From the NCBI RefSeq assembly GCF_014697545.1, contig NZ_JACJSA010000020.1:62001-126000 (forward strand): a DNA stretch of 64,000 bases, given 5' to 3'. The stretch comes from Oscillatoria sp. FACHB-1407. Its GTDB lineage: Bacteria > Cyanobacteriota > Cyanobacteriia > Elainellales > Elainellaceae. Both the position numbers and the translations under genes were made by a program. The notes under the pieces were generated by a model that saw only the letters and a program-made list of their open reading frames with translations, was not told where the DNA came from and made no database searches. Shown piece by piece: positions 43,796-53,009 of the stretch. Every line of letters begins with the position of its first letter. The stretch's first letter is position 1.

Positions 43796-44509
43796 TCACG
43801 TAACATCTGCTGTAACAGCTAAATCAGCTTGCTGATTTGCTGGTAGAGAAGGTATTGTTTTTGTTGTATGCCACTTAATTTCACTTTGCCAGCTGATTAA
43901 ATCAATAAGACTGTTGCAGGTATTACATCTAATGGATGAAACATTTTTCATCACTGCATTCTGCTCATTGCAATGAGGACAAAAGATCACTCCATCACTG
44001 ACATTGAGAAGGAGCTTATTCAAAATTGCCCTTTGTTCTTGAGTAAGAGTTTCCCCAAGTCGAGTTATTTTGAGTTTGGCACGGGTAAGGTTGCGACTGA
44101 AGTAATCCTTTGGGATTGGAATTAAATCTTCTTCAAGATGACTTAGTACGAGATTAGTTTGATTTACTGCCTCTCGAAATTGAAACAAAACCTCAAAAGC
44201 TGGATTTCGATCAATAGCTTGCATCAACAGAAAAAGACTATTTTGAAGCCTCACGACTAGATAAAGTGCATCTTTTTCCAATTCAGATTCAGCTAATTTG
44301 CGTTGGAGATCACTAATTTGATCTTTGCTTGTGTCAGAAAGTTCGTGATAGCGTTTCTCTAAAGCATCACGACTATTAATAAGTTCCTCATTAACCTTTT
44401 CAAGCTGTTTGACTGCTTGTCTGTCTTGTTCACCAGCAGCATGACTTGTAATTGCCCCAGCAACAAATCCAACAGCTGCACATAATCCTCCAATTATAAA
44501 AGGAAGCAT
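43796..44509 (-). CDS. Membrane coiled-coil zinc-ribbon protein
   Basis: 237 residues. An N-terminal TM helix (MLPFIIGGLCAAVGFVAGAI) is followed by a coiled coil (about 30-80, QLEKVNEELINSRDALEKRYHEL) and a long helical region. At about 176-198 there is a C4 zinc ribbon (CPHCNEQN ... CNTCNS). The gene ends a two-gene run with an HNH-like TM protein (9-bp gap). It looks like a membrane-anchored accessory or sensor subunit. AT-rich and nearly without HIP1 sites. No family known to me. Confidence 0.7.
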   Translation of the reverse strand: MLPFIIGGLCAAVGFVAGAITSHAAGEQDRQAVKQLEKVNEELINSRDALEKRYHELSDTSKDQISDLQRKLAESELEKDALYLVVRLQNSLFLLMQAIDRNPAFEVLFQFREAVNQTNLVLSHLEEDLIPIPKDYFSRNLTRAKLKITRLGETLTQEQRAILNKLLLNVSDGVIFCPHCNEQNAVMKNVSSIRCNTCNSLIDLISWQSEIKWHTTKTIPSLPANQQADLAVTADVT

Positions 44510-44518
44510 AGGAAACTC

Positions 44519-45538
44519 CTACTCCTTATTATTAGAGGGAAGCAAAATTTGGTCAGAAGCTTGAATGCATTCTGAGGTAAATGAAGAAACAAGAGATTGA
44601 TGAATTTTCAAGGATTCTGTGTAACGCTTGAGTGCTCCTTCTACCCCAGCCTCTCGTGGACGGTTCACAATTTCTGCACTAGTTTCCTTGGCTTGTGCAA
44701 GTAAAGCCATTGTTTTATCGTGTTCGTAGATTAATTCCTCTTCAACTCTTGATAAATATTGCAGTTGATCCTGAGTCAAAGATTTATAGTAACTGCGGAC
44801 TTGGGTTTTGTGATCATCCAGGATTTGAAAGAACTGATGAATCATACCAACTCCGCCGACCACCAAAAGAGCAGGAGAAATGGCTGTAAGTGCAATAGCA
44901 ACTGGGGGACAAGCAACAGCTATTGTGGTTACTGTGAAAGCAGAAACTGCCCCAATTCCACCACCAATTGCTGTTTCCTTTGCAGTTTCTAAAGCTGCTT
45001 GCTGAGCTGTAATTTCTCCTCGGACAACTCTCAATGAATTCTTGAGTAAAGCAAATGGAATAGTTGTAGCTGCACCAATTGCTGCTCCTTTTGGCATTGC
45101 CCCTAGCCCAGCTTTCATAGCCCCAGTCAGATTGTCAAACTGCGCTTTGACTTCTAGCCGTGCTTGTTCTTGTTTCGTCATTGAACGATCGCCACGGGCA
45201 CGATTTGATGATTTGTCCTCCCACTTAATATTGTCGGGATGCGCTGACCCTCCTTTGCTGTGAGGTTGAATATGACTAGCATCCTTATTAGCTAGATATT
45301 CTTTGACATTTCTAGCAGCAGATTCCCCATCAACTCCTGCTCGCTGAGAAGGTGGGATCTTTTCGAGTAGCTGCTGCATTTCAGCTTGTGTGCGCCCTGC
45401 TCCTTCGCGGATTCCGCCTCTATAGAAATGGTTTACTTTTTCTGGGGTGAAGTTTTTAATGTTTTCTAAAGAAGCATGATGAACCTTAATATTAGCCGTA
45501 GCATTAACTGCTGAGTTGCGCTGAGAATCGTCTGACAT
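44519..45538 (-). CDS. HNH-like nuclease domain fused to hydrophobic segments
   Basis: 339 residues. Residues 86-113 read DASHIQPHSKGGSAHPDNI then KWEDKSSNR: a conserved H89, G96-G97, N103, E107 and N112-R113 in the pattern of an HNH/His-Me-finger endonuclease. After it comes a Gly-rich hydrophobic region (about 150-235: KGAAIGAATTIPFALL, GGGIGAVSAFTVTTIAVA, SPALLVVGGVGMI), probably two or three membrane passes, then a coiled-coil C-terminus. This is nuclease plus pore-like architecture. Its neighbour is a membrane zinc-ribbon coiled-coil protein. A defence or conflict role is inference. Confidence 0.65.
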   Translation of the reverse strand: MSDDSQRNSAVNATANIKVHHASLENIKNFTPEKVNHFYRGGIREGAGRTQAEMQQLLEKIPPSQRAGVDGESAARNVKEYLANKDASHIQPHSKGGSAHPDNIKWEDKSSNRARGDRSMTKQEQARLEVKAQFDNLTGAMKAGLGAMPKGAAIGAATTIPFALLKNSLRVVRGEITAQQAALETAKETAIGGGIGAVSAFTVTTIAVACPPVAIALTAISPALLVVGGVGMIHQFFQILDDHKTQVRSYYKSLTQDQLQYLSRVEEELIYEHDKTMALLAQAKETSAEIVNRPREAGVEGALKRYTESLKIHQSLVSSFTSECIQASDQILLPSNNKE

Positions 45539-45670
45539 CGTAAGAAAAGGGGTTTTGAGGGGTTAACATCTTTGATGAACCTCTATTTATCCTGGTACAG
45601 CGATTGCTGAAATGGCATCCGTGGAGCTTCTAGGCATACAAAAACTTTAAATTATGTAGAGAAAATTAGT

Positions 45671-46492
45671 ATGGATTCAGATTCATCCCTCGTGGATTCC
45701 TCTGTACATCGCTCTTTACTAATCACACCTGGCGATCGCGTTCAGTTTGTCAGGCTTTACGTTCTTGCAACAGTCGTGTCCTGGTTAGTTGTTCAGTTTG
45801 TTTTATTGCCTCTGATTCTGCAACCTCTGCTACGATTTACAGGCTCTATCCAAGTACGCGAACTTTTGATTGGAGCAACTCTAGGTTTTGCTCAATGGCT
45901 AGTGTTACGGCGTTATATCCCAGTTAAGTATTGGGTTGCCGCCACTGCATTAGGCGCATTAGGAAGTGTTGTAATTTACGAAGTATGGTCACCGTTATTG
46001 GTTGTACCGCCATCTCAACCAGTGGACCCCCAAACTTCTTTGGGAAATTTATCAAACTTTGGAGGCATTAACGCTCCTCCATCGTTACCCGTCGCACTGC
46101 TAGCAAGCTTGCTCACCCCCCTGCTGCAAGGGTTAATTTTGAGTCGCTATACTCGCTTTGCGATGGGGTGGTTACTCGTTCCTACTGGGTTTACTCTAAT
46201 GCTCTTCGTTTTTGGGGTTTTGAATGTGTTTCTATCGTTTATATCCCAACAATTCCTCCAATTTTCCATGCCAATTTTGATACCAGGATGTCAGGGAACA
46301 ATGCAGGCGATCGCCCTGTGTCTGTTTCCGCGATCGCGTGGAGAGTCGCTTGAAGTTGAGGAGACGAGCAATCGCCCCAGTCTGTCACTGCCTCAGTTGA
46401 CCGTTGTAACCCTGCTGGTTGTTGGCGGTGTAGCTCTATTGGTTGGGAGTCTAGAAATTTTGCTGCTGAGATTGCAGATGACGATCCGATGA
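45671..46492 (+). CDS. Hypothetical multi-pass membrane protein
   Basis: 273 residues with about six hydrophobic segments (VLATVVSWLVVQFVLLPLIL, ELLIGATLGFAQWLVLRRYI, AALGALGSVVIYE, ALLASLLTPLLQGLIL, VPTGFTLMLFVFGVLNVFL, LTVVTLLVVGGVALLVGSL). No family recognised; seen in cyanobacteria by its style only. It begins 36 bp before the murD start region on the same strand, so the two may be cotranscribed. Confidence 0.7.
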   Translation: MDSDSSLVDSSVHRSLLITPGDRVQFVRLYVLATVVSWLVVQFVLLPLILQPLLRFTGSIQVRELLIGATLGFAQWLVLRRYIPVKYWVAATALGALGSVVIYEVWSPLLVVPPSQPVDPQTSLGNLSNFGGINAPPSLPVALLASLLTPLLQGLILSRYTRFAMGWLLVPTGFTLMLFVFGVLNVFLSFISQQFLQFSMPILIPGCQGTMQAIALCLFPRSRGESLEVEETSNRPSLSLPQLTVVTLLVVGGVALLVGSLEILLLRLQMTIR

Positions 46493-46534
46493 TAAGATGA
46501 TGACTGCTCAACGAGGGGATCGTGGCGTTTGTCT

Positions 46535-47923
46535 ATGCAGAATGCTTACGTAATTGGTCTTGGGCAGTCGGGCATCTCGGCTGCGCGGCTTTTGAAGCGA
46601 GAGGGGTGGCACGTCACCATTAGCGATCGCAACTTAGCAGAGGCACTTGCCAAAACCCAACAACAACTTGAAGCAGAAAGCATTGCGGTAAAGTTAGGGC
46701 ACACCTTTGAGCCTGATCCAGTGTTGATGCAACGAGTGGTCGTGAGTCCCGGTGTGCGGTGGGACTTGCCTGCCCTGGTCAAAGCCAGAGAGTTGGGCAT
46801 TGAGACGATGGGCGAAGTAGAGTTAGCGTGGCGATCGCTCCAGAGTTACCCCTGGGTGGGCATTACGGGCACCAACGGCAAAACGACGACGACGGCATTG
46901 ATTGCAGCGATCTTTCAGGCGGCAGGGCTGAATGCACCTGCCTGTGGCAATATCGGCTACGCAGTCTGTGAGGTAGCATTGACCGTTCCGTCGGGTCAAT
47001 CGTCTGACCCAAATGCTAAACCGTTAGATTGGGTGATTGCCGAGTTAAGTAGTTACCAGATTGAGGCATCCATCCATGTGGCACCCCAAATTGGCGTGTG
47101 GACAACCTTTACGCCTGATCATCTCAACCGCCACTACACTTTAGAAAATTATTTCAACATCAAAGCCCAGTTGTTGAACCAGTCCCAATATCGAGTGTTA
47201 AACGGCGATGACCCCTATTTGCGAGAGACGCTGCACCATACTGAGGGCGATCGCTGGGAGTCAACCTACTGGACGAGTGTGACGGGTAGAGCTAACCTGC
47301 CGGGAAAGACCCATCAGGGGGCTTATATTGAAGACGGTTTGGCATGGTTTCAGGATGAGCCGATTGTGCCTGTTTCTGCGCTGCGGATGGTGGGTGTACA
47401 CAATCACCAAAATCTGTTGATGGCAGTGGCGACGGCTCGGTTAGCGGGAATTCCCAAAGAGGCGATCGCTCAAGCGGTTCATGACTTTCCGGGCGTGTCA
47501 CATCGATTGGAACTGATTCGCACCCGGAATGGAATTCAATTCATCAACGACAGCAAAGCAACCAACTATGATGCGGCTCAGGTGGGATTGTCTGCGGTTG
47601 AAAGGCCAGTGATTTTAATTGCGGGTGGGGAAGCAAAAGCGGGAGATGATGCTGCCTGGTTAAATACAATTCAGGAAAAAGTCACAACGGTTTTGCTAAT
47701 TGGTAGTGCGGCTCCTGCCTTTGCCCAACGGCTCAAAGAAGCCACAACCTGCCCCTTTGAAATTGTGGAAACGATGGATCGGGCAGTGGTTCGAGGGGCA
47801 GAGTTAGCCCCGCAGACTCAGGCAAAAGTGGTGTTGTTGTCGCCTGCCTGTGCCAGCTTTGACCAATATCAAAATTTTGAGCAACGGGGCGATCACTTCC
47901 GGCAGCTTTGTTTGGCGTTGTGA
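46535..47923 (+). CDS. murD: UDP-N-acetylmuramoyl-L-alanine--D-glutamate ligase
   Basis: 462 residues from ATG 46535; TTG 46529 would add two. Family features: N-terminal [17 protein letters not shown], the ATP-binding loop [11 protein letters not shown], Mur ligase motifs ([25 protein letters not shown]) and the C-terminal [27 protein letters not shown]. It adds D-Glu to UDP-MurNAc-L-Ala in the cytoplasm, the second Mur ligase step in peptidoglycan assembly. Length is normal for MurD. Confidence 0.97.
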   Translation: MQNAYVIGLGQSGISAARLLKREGWHVTISDRNLAEALAKTQQQLEAESIAVKLGHTFEPDPVLMQRVVVSPGVRWDLPALVKARELGIETMGEVELAWRSLQSYPWVGITGTNGKTTTTALIAAIFQAAGLNAPACGNIGYAVCEVALTVPSGQSSDPNAKPLDWVIAELSSYQIEASIHVAPQIGVWTTFTPDHLNRHYTLENYFNIKAQLLNQSQYRVLNGDDPYLRETLHHTEGDRWESTYWTSVTGRANLPGKTHQGAYIEDGLAWFQDEPIVPVSALRMVGVHNHQNLLMAVATARLAGIPKEAIAQAVHDFPGVSHRLELIRTRNGIQFINDSKATNYDAAQVGLSAVERPVILIAGGEAKAGDDAAWLNTIQEKVTTVLLIGSAAPAFAQRLKEATTCPFEIVETMDRAVVRGAELAPQTQAKVVLLSPACASFDQYQNFEQRGDHFRQLCLAL

Positions 47924-47951
47924 TGTTGCTGGGCGATCGCCCCATCACTTT

Positions 47952-48362
47952 TTACCTGCCAAAATTTGAGCCACCGTTAGATGAATCTGAAGGGGAGCTA
48001 GCGGGATCAGGTGTGGGGGCAACACGCTCACTCAATTCTCTCAATTCTTCATTGAGTTCTTGTTGGCGTTGCAGCGTTGCTTCAAAATCTTCACGAGTTG
48101 CCAGATCTCCCTGCTGCATTTGCTGTAGGGTCTGTTCCAGGCAGGCATTTAATCCGGCAGCAAATTCGTAACGAGTCACAGGGCGATTACCCTGAAAGGG
48201 AAACTGCTGCGCATCGCCCTGGAAGGTCCCATCTGGATTACCAGACAGGCACCCCTGTTGGGGAGACTCTGGGGCGGGTGTGGACTGAGCTAATGCTGGG
48301 AGGGTAGAGGCGATCGCCACAGCATTAAACACGGCAATGGTCAGGAAGGAAAAGAGTTTCAT
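47952..48362 (-). CDS. Small secreted SLH-like protein
   Basis: 136 residues. A signal peptide (MKLFSFLTIAVFNAVAIAST, cleavage near LPALAQ at 26) precedes an S-layer-homology-type segment (PDGTFQG, NRPVTRYEFAAGLNACLEQ) as seen at the N-terminus of cyanobacterial OprB/SomA porins, then a coiled coil and a Pro/Ser-rich end. There is no porin barrel. It could bind periplasmic peptidoglycan or pyruvylated cell-wall glycans. Confidence 0.75.
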   Translation of the reverse strand: MKLFSFLTIAVFNAVAIASTLPALAQSTPAPESPQQGCLSGNPDGTFQGDAQQFPFQGNRPVTRYEFAAGLNACLEQTLQQMQQGDLATREDFEATLQRQQELNEELRELSERVAPTPDPASSPSDSSNGGSNFGR

Positions 48363-48552
48363 TGTACAAAAGACTCGATGAAATTCGGGAAGATGCGCTT
48401 AATGACGATAGACCTATCTCGATTGTGTCATTTACGAAGAGAAAGAGCTTCAAAAGTAATTAGGACAGCTACGTCAGAGGTGCCTAACTATTTTTGAAGC
48501 TCCCATGCCTCAGTCATTACCGATCAAGGAGAGTTCTGAATTTAGACAAAAA

Positions 48553-48759
48553 TTATTGCCCAGCGTAAGGAATTAAGTGCAGGACGTCACGCAAAACGCT
48601 GTAGCCGCCCAAATCCCACAGGAGGTAAGCGACGAAGCCAATCATTGCCAAACGACCATTCCACAATTCAGCCTGGGGGTTCCAGCCAAACAAGAAAGCA
48701 TTCCGGTCAGCACCGTTATATTCTCTAGCAACGTTGGGTAAATCAGTTGAGTTGGTCAT
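48553..48759 (-). CDS. hli: High-light-inducible one-helix protein (Hlip/Scp)
   Basis: 68 residues with one TM helix bearing the chlorophyll-binding motif E31-x-x-N34-x-R36 (AELWNGRLAMIGFVAYLLW), preceded by FLFGWNPQAE. Hlips are thylakoid proteins that bind chlorophyll and carotenoid, dissipate excess energy and help photosystem II biogenesis. AGAGGAT sits about 8 bases before ATG 48759. Expression is usually raised by high light. The upstream region is AT-rich and may carry the control site. Confidence 0.92.
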   Translation of the reverse strand: MTNSTDLPNVAREYNGADRNAFLFGWNPQAELWNGRLAMIGFVAYLLWDLGGYSVLRDVLHLIPYAGQ

Positions 48760-48864
48760 GGTTTTTATCCTCTTTTTGTTACAAATCTCAACATCTCTGT
48801 TGTAGTTCCCATAGTAGTTGCCCTATCTGGGTTTGCTGTCTGTCTAAAGTCTTAAAGTCCAAAA

Positions 48865-50616
48865 TTATTGCAATATTTCTTCAAGTTTGTGTTGATCCCA
48901 TAAGGTTTGATATAGCCCAGACTGGCTCACCAACTCGTTATGAGTGCCCGATTGAACGATTTTGCCCTGATCCATTACCAGGATGCGATCTGCCATTGCG
49001 GCAGCAGAAAGTTGGTGTGAGATAAAAATTACAGTTTTGCGACGAGTCCCTTCGGAGAGGTTTTTGAGAATTTCGGTAGCAGTTTGGTTGTCTACACTCG
49101 ACAGGGCATCATCCAAAATCAGGACGGGTGCATCGACCAGTAATGCCCGTCCCAACGCACTGCGCTGACGCTGACCACCAGAGAGCGTAATACCCCGTTC
49201 GCCCACAATGGTTTTGTATTGCTGCGGGAAGTTGAGAATTTCCTGATGAATCTGGGCTTGCTTTGCCGAAGACTCGACTAAGGGTTGCTCCGCTACTGGG
49301 TCGCCATAGCGGATGTTGTTTTTGATGGTAGTGCTGAAGAGGAAACTGTCTTGAGGAACGTAGGCGATCGCCGACCGCAAGTCACGTAATCGGATCTGAG
49401 TAATATCGTACCCATCCAAAAAGAGTTGACCGGGGGCAATGTCGAGCAGCAGCGTCAGGGCATTTGCCAGCGTTGACTTACCAGAGCCGATAGGACCGAC
49501 GATCGCCACCGTTTCTCCCGGTTGAATTGTGAAGTTGACATCGTCCAACGCTGGATGACGGGCATCAGGATAGGCATAGCTGAGATGCTGAGCCGTTAGC
49601 CATCCTTTCACCTCTGAGGGCTTGAGGGGGATGGCGTCGGGTGTATCTTTAATTTTGGGTTCCACCGACAACATGTATTCAATGCGATCGATGCTGACCT
49701 CACCCCGTTGATAGGCCGTGATCGTAAAGCCCAAAATCGCCGTGGGAAATACGAGCCGTTCTACATATAGAAGTAGTGCCAAAAAGTCACCGATGGTCAG
49801 AGCCCCACTGGCGATCGTTCCCGCACCCAACGCCAGAATTGCTAACAAACTGATGCTCGCCAACCCACCCAACAGTGGAAAGAGCATATTGCGCGTTTTT
49901 GCCAGCTTTAAGTTCGCTTTGAGCAGTTGTTGATTTAAATCCTGAAAAGCACGGCGTTCATTCTCTTCCTGGGCATAGATCTTAATTAGAGCCATACCGC
50001 TCATGTCTTCCTGAATTAGATCGCTGAGATTGGAGGTTTCCTCCTGTACGGCTAATTGCTCATTGCGGAGGCGATCGCTAAATAGGTGTACCAAAAAGAA
50101 CATCACCGGATAGATGGCGATCGCAACCAACGTTAACCGCCAACTAATCAATAACATCACTGGCAATGTCAAACCATAGGCGAAAACTGTGTTGGCTAAA
50201 CTCAACACCGCAAAGCCCAACAACCGTCGGATATTATCGACATCGCTGGTAGCTCGACTGATCAAATCACCAACCGTATTGTTGGCAAAATAGGCAGGTT
50301 CAAGTGTCAGGAGATGATTAAAAATACGTTGTTTTAAGTCAAATTCAACTTGCCGACCGACCCCAAATAACAGAATCCGAGATGCCATCCGCACGACCCA
50401 CATGACCGATGCCAACACAAGAATGAGTGCAACGTAATACAACACTCGTTCAAAACTAAATGTCACTTGCAGGCGATCGATGCTATTGCGAATCAGTAGA
50501 GGAATGTAAACGCCAATCGCATTCACAACAAGCAGTGCAAGGATTCCTAGAACAGTCTGTCGCCAATGAGGACGCAGGTAGGTTAAGAGTTTTTGTAAAC
50601 GATTTGAATTAGCCAT
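48865..50616 (-). CDS. ABC transporter, fused permease and ATPase (MsbA-like)
   Basis: 583 residues. Six TM helices in the first 310 residues (ILALLVVNAIGVYIPLLI, YYVALILVLASVMWVVRM). The nucleotide-binding domain has Walker A GPIGSGKST, the Q-loop, signature LSGGQRQR, Walker B VLILDDALSSVD and the H-loop ISHQL. This is a type IV half-transporter that works as a homodimer, exporting lipids, drugs or peptides. Substrate unknown. The upstream 100 bp is a heptanucleotide repeat. Confidence 0.95.
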   Translation of the reverse strand: MANSNRLQKLLTYLRPHWRQTVLGILALLVVNAIGVYIPLLIRNSIDRLQVTFSFERVLYYVALILVLASVMWVVRMASRILLFGVGRQVEFDLKQRIFNHLLTLEPAYFANNTVGDLISRATSDVDNIRRLLGFAVLSLANTVFAYGLTLPVMLLISWRLTLVAIAIYPVMFFLVHLFSDRLRNEQLAVQEETSNLSDLIQEDMSGMALIKIYAQEENERRAFQDLNQQLLKANLKLAKTRNMLFPLLGGLASISLLAILALGAGTIASGALTIGDFLALLLYVERLVFPTAILGFTITAYQRGEVSIDRIEYMLSVEPKIKDTPDAIPLKPSEVKGWLTAQHLSYAYPDARHPALDDVNFTIQPGETVAIVGPIGSGKSTLANALTLLLDIAPGQLFLDGYDITQIRLRDLRSAIAYVPQDSFLFSTTIKNNIRYGDPVAEQPLVESSAKQAQIHQEILNFPQQYKTIVGERGITLSGGQRQRSALGRALLVDAPVLILDDALSSVDNQTATEILKNLSEGTRRKTVIFISHQLSAAAMADRILVMDQGKIVQSGTHNELVSQSGLYQTLWDQHKLEEILQ

Positions 50617-50630
50617 GTAGTGAGGAGTTG

Positions 50631-50730
50631 ATAGTCAATAGTCAACAGTCAATAGTCAATAGTCAATAGTCAACAGTCAATAGTTAATGGTTAACAGTCA
50701 ATAGTTAATGGTTAATAGTCAATGGTTAAC
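50631..50730. repeat. Heptanucleotide tandem repeat (about 14 units)
   Basis: Variants of AGTCAAT, AGTCAAC and GGTTAAT follow each other in 7-bp steps over 100 bp. Short tandem heptamers (STRR) are well known in filamentous cyanobacteria. It lies just upstream of the ABC transporter start. Confidence 0.93.
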
Positions 50731-50843
50731 GAATCAGTAGCTTATAAGTGATGGCTATTAGTCGATGAGCAGTGATTGAGCGTGGGGAGAAGTGTTCGTC
50801 ACTCTGTGTCATGAGCAATTGACAACTAACTACTGAGAACGAC

Positions 50844-51872
50844 CTAGAAGGACACCGGATTTAACAGCCAACCCCGCAGGAAATAATAAACTGATGTCAG
50901 ATATTCATCGACAACACGAGTGGTTAAAGCAAGTGCCTCAACATTCGGAACCAGATCGGATAGGAGAGCTAATCGCCTTCCCTCTCGCAGTTGAAAGGCA
51001 AAGAAATCAGTTGGTCGCGCTTGTGCCTGCAAGCCCACCTGAGCAAAGGCAGAGGTAGCTCGGCGAATATTAATCGCAGGCGAGATTAAGACGATCGTAT
51101 CATTTGCCTTTTCATAGCCGCGTTCCACTAAGAGTTGTTCAACCTCAAGCGCACTACTTCGCACATCAACCCCTTCAGGCTCAATCAAAATCCGCTCTTC
51201 TGGCACTCCCGCACTCACGAGCAGATTGATCGTGTCTTCGGTTCGGTTTGCCCCTTCTGCACCGCTGTCAGGTTGAGGTCCAGCACTCACAATCACCAAC
51301 GGAGTGTTGCCCTGGGCTGCCAGGTTTTGATAGATCTGACCAGCGTAATAGAGCCGCGACACCAATCCTGTACCGAAGCCATCTTCAGGACTGCTGAATT
51401 GCGTGCGGACTCCATAAGTCGGGTCGGCGGGTGAGGTACCATCACCGAGAATGACGATCGCCCTTACTGTAGAAGGATTTGGAGGACTATCCCCTTGAAG
51501 TTGCACGGTTGTGGATGCCGATCGCTCCGTTTGCGAGGCTAACCAATACGACACAATCGGTGTACTGGTGAAAAATAGAACCAACAGAGCGGCTACAACC
51601 TGATTAGCCGCGATTTTTTTAGTGCCTTCCTTGAGTGAATTGAGTAATAGAAAAATCGCGAGTCCCAGAGGTTTCAGCGGCAGAGACAAAATGCTCCAGA
51701 CGGTTCCAACGGTTTTATTGGTCGGTTCTAAAAAAGCCAGAATGATAAAGGCAAATACGATTAATCCACCTAACCAGGTTAGATAAACTTTGTTAATAAA
51801 TCGGCTGAAGATATACCAGATGATGGTGACAATCAGTACCCAAAGCAAAACTCGTGTTAGCAGTTCAAACAT
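50844..51872 (-). CDS. DUF218 (YdcF/ElyC-like) membrane protein
   Basis: 342 residues. Three N-terminal TM segments (LLTRVLLWVLIVTIIWYIFS, WLGGLIVFAFIILAFL, VVAALLVLFFTSTPIVSYWLA) precede a DUF218 domain: VRAIVILGDGTSP, PLVIVSAGPQ, then NRTEDTINLLVSAGVPEERI and IVLISPAINIRRA. E. coli relatives (ElyC, SanA, YdcF) act in envelope integrity, and the domain faces the periplasm. Exact role is unknown. Confidence 0.88.
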   Translation of the reverse strand: MFELLTRVLLWVLIVTIIWYIFSRFINKVYLTWLGGLIVFAFIILAFLEPTNKTVGTVWSILSLPLKPLGLAIFLLLNSLKEGTKKIAANQVVAALLVLFFTSTPIVSYWLASQTERSASTTVQLQGDSPPNPSTVRAIVILGDGTSPADPTYGVRTQFSSPEDGFGTGLVSRLYYAGQIYQNLAAQGNTPLVIVSAGPQPDSGAEGANRTEDTINLLVSAGVPEERILIEPEGVDVRSSALEVEQLLVERGYEKANDTIVLISPAINIRRATSAFAQVGLQAQARPTDFFAFQLREGRRLALLSDLVPNVEALALTTRVVDEYLTSVYYFLRGWLLNPVSF

Positions 51873-52209
51873 GGTTGTGTCCTCATCATCTGCTTCTCTT
51901 AAGTGTAGGAAACCAGGAAGCCATTTAACTTCGCTAGTGGAGTCTTTATCTGAGTTAATGCAGATGGAAAAAATTGGTAATTTGTTGCTGTTTTAGTGTA
52001 TATCGATTTTTGACGAGTTACACCATATTTGCCAATGGAGTGGCGGTATCTACAGGGGTAAAGCCTCCAGCAAGAAGCTTCTAAGTCACTTGCAAGGCTC
52101 GTTTACGAAATGCTTTACCCTTAGCAAACAGGACTGATTGGACGCGGTTAGACAAACATTTCAGTTTGTAGAAACGATGATTGAAAGGGTGTTTTATTAG
52201 GAAGGATTC
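51873..52209. other. Intergenic region with an inverted repeat
   Basis: No gene in 337 bases. GGGTAAAGC (52056-52064) and GCTTTACCC (52112-52120) enclose 47 bases and share their ends with the element at 16896-16957. Otherwise the DUF218 promoter should be here. Confidence 0.55.
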
Positions 52210-52689
52210 TTACAATTTAAGAGTAATCAGACGAGCGAATTCAGGCTCGAAGTCGCCCTTAAAAAGCAAAGCAATTTGACGACCTGCTACATCATGCTTA
52301 AGGGAGATTTGCAAATAGCGATCGGGATGGTACGGAAGGCGTTCTGCCCATTCGATCGCCACAATTCCAGGAGGGTATTCGATTCCTTCCCAATACAATT
52401 CTGGAGTGAGCGCAATAACCTCACTGGGAGAGAGCCGATACAGGTCAAAGTGATAAAGCGGTACTCGCCCTTCAAAATATTCGTTAATCAGATTGAAGGT
52501 TGGGCTGACCACGGGTTCTGTAATGCCTAACCCGCTTGCAATTCCCTGGATGAGAGTCGTTTTGCCGCTGCCCAAGTCACCGTCGAGCAGTAGGGTCGTG
52601 CCACTTAGGAGCGATCGCCCCAGGGTTACGCCCAATTCGTGGGTTGTGTCTGCATCTGGCAATGTTAGCGTCACGGACGGTTCAACCAT
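52210..52689 (-). CDS. tsaE: tRNA threonylcarbamoyladenosine biosynthesis protein TsaE
   Basis: 159 residues. Walker A in LLDGDLGSGKTTLIQGIASGLG, then VSPTFNLINEYFEGRVPLYHFDLYRL and VAIEWAERLPYHP are TsaE signatures. TsaE is the ATPase of the complex with TsaB and TsaD that makes t6A37 on ANN-decoding tRNAs, an essential cytoplasmic step. Length is normal. CP12 lies upstream on the same strand. Confidence 0.95.
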   Translation of the reverse strand: MVEPSVTLTLPDADTTHELGVTLGRSLLSGTTLLLDGDLGSGKTTLIQGIASGLGITEPVVSPTFNLINEYFEGRVPLYHFDLYRLSPSEVIALTPELYWEGIEYPPGIVAIEWAERLPYHPDRYLQISLKHDVAGRQIALLFKGDFEPEFARLITLKL

Positions 52690-52709
52690 AATGGGCTGTA
52701 AGAACTGAG

Positions 52710-52745
52710 TTCAAAAACAAAAGGGCAAGCACACGGGTGCTGCCC
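52710..52745 (-). terminator. Rho-independent terminator of CP12
   Basis: On the minus strand GGGCAGCAC pairs with GTGCTTGCCC (one bulge) and is followed by TTTTGTTTTT. It separates CP12 from tsaE. Confidence 0.8.
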
Positions 52746-52784
52746 TCTCTCAAATGGCTAGTTAGAATGCCAGACCAATCAAGC

Positions 52785-53009
52785 TTAGTTGTCGTAAATC
52801 CGACATTCGTCAGCTTCGGGGTTTGCATCACAATACTGCTGAAGAGAGTTCTTGGGAGTCTCTTTTTGCCGCTGGTGAGCAGCTTCAGCTTGCAGTTCCT
52901 CAACTGCATCCCAAGCAGCGGCACATTCAACAGAGCCGTCACCCTTGATCTCGCATACACTGCGAGCTTCGTCACGTTCTTGTTCGATTTTGCTGTGGAT
53001 ATCGTTCAT
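52785..53009 (-). CDS. cp12: CP12-family Calvin-cycle regulatory protein
   Basis: 74 residues from ATG 53009 (a six-codon extension is less likely). Both redox cysteine pairs are present with eight-residue spacing: C19-C28 (VCEIKGDGSVEC) and C60-C69 (CDANPEADEC). AAAWDAVEELQAEAAH is the conserved core helix. Oxidised CP12 ties GAPDH and phosphoribulokinase into an inactive complex in the dark. Good terminator downstream. A long gene-free upstream region probably carries light regulation. Confidence 0.95.
   Translation of the reverse strand: MNDIHSKIEQERDEARSVCEIKGDGSVECAAAWDAVEELQAEAAHQRQKETPKNSLQQYCDANPEADECRIYDN

Noticed and set aside
48778-48795. HLR1-like site before the Hlip gene (GTTACAAA, two bases, TCAACATC)
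   Set aside because: The first half fits but the second matches only about five of eight positions, so it is too weak to list as an RpaB site.
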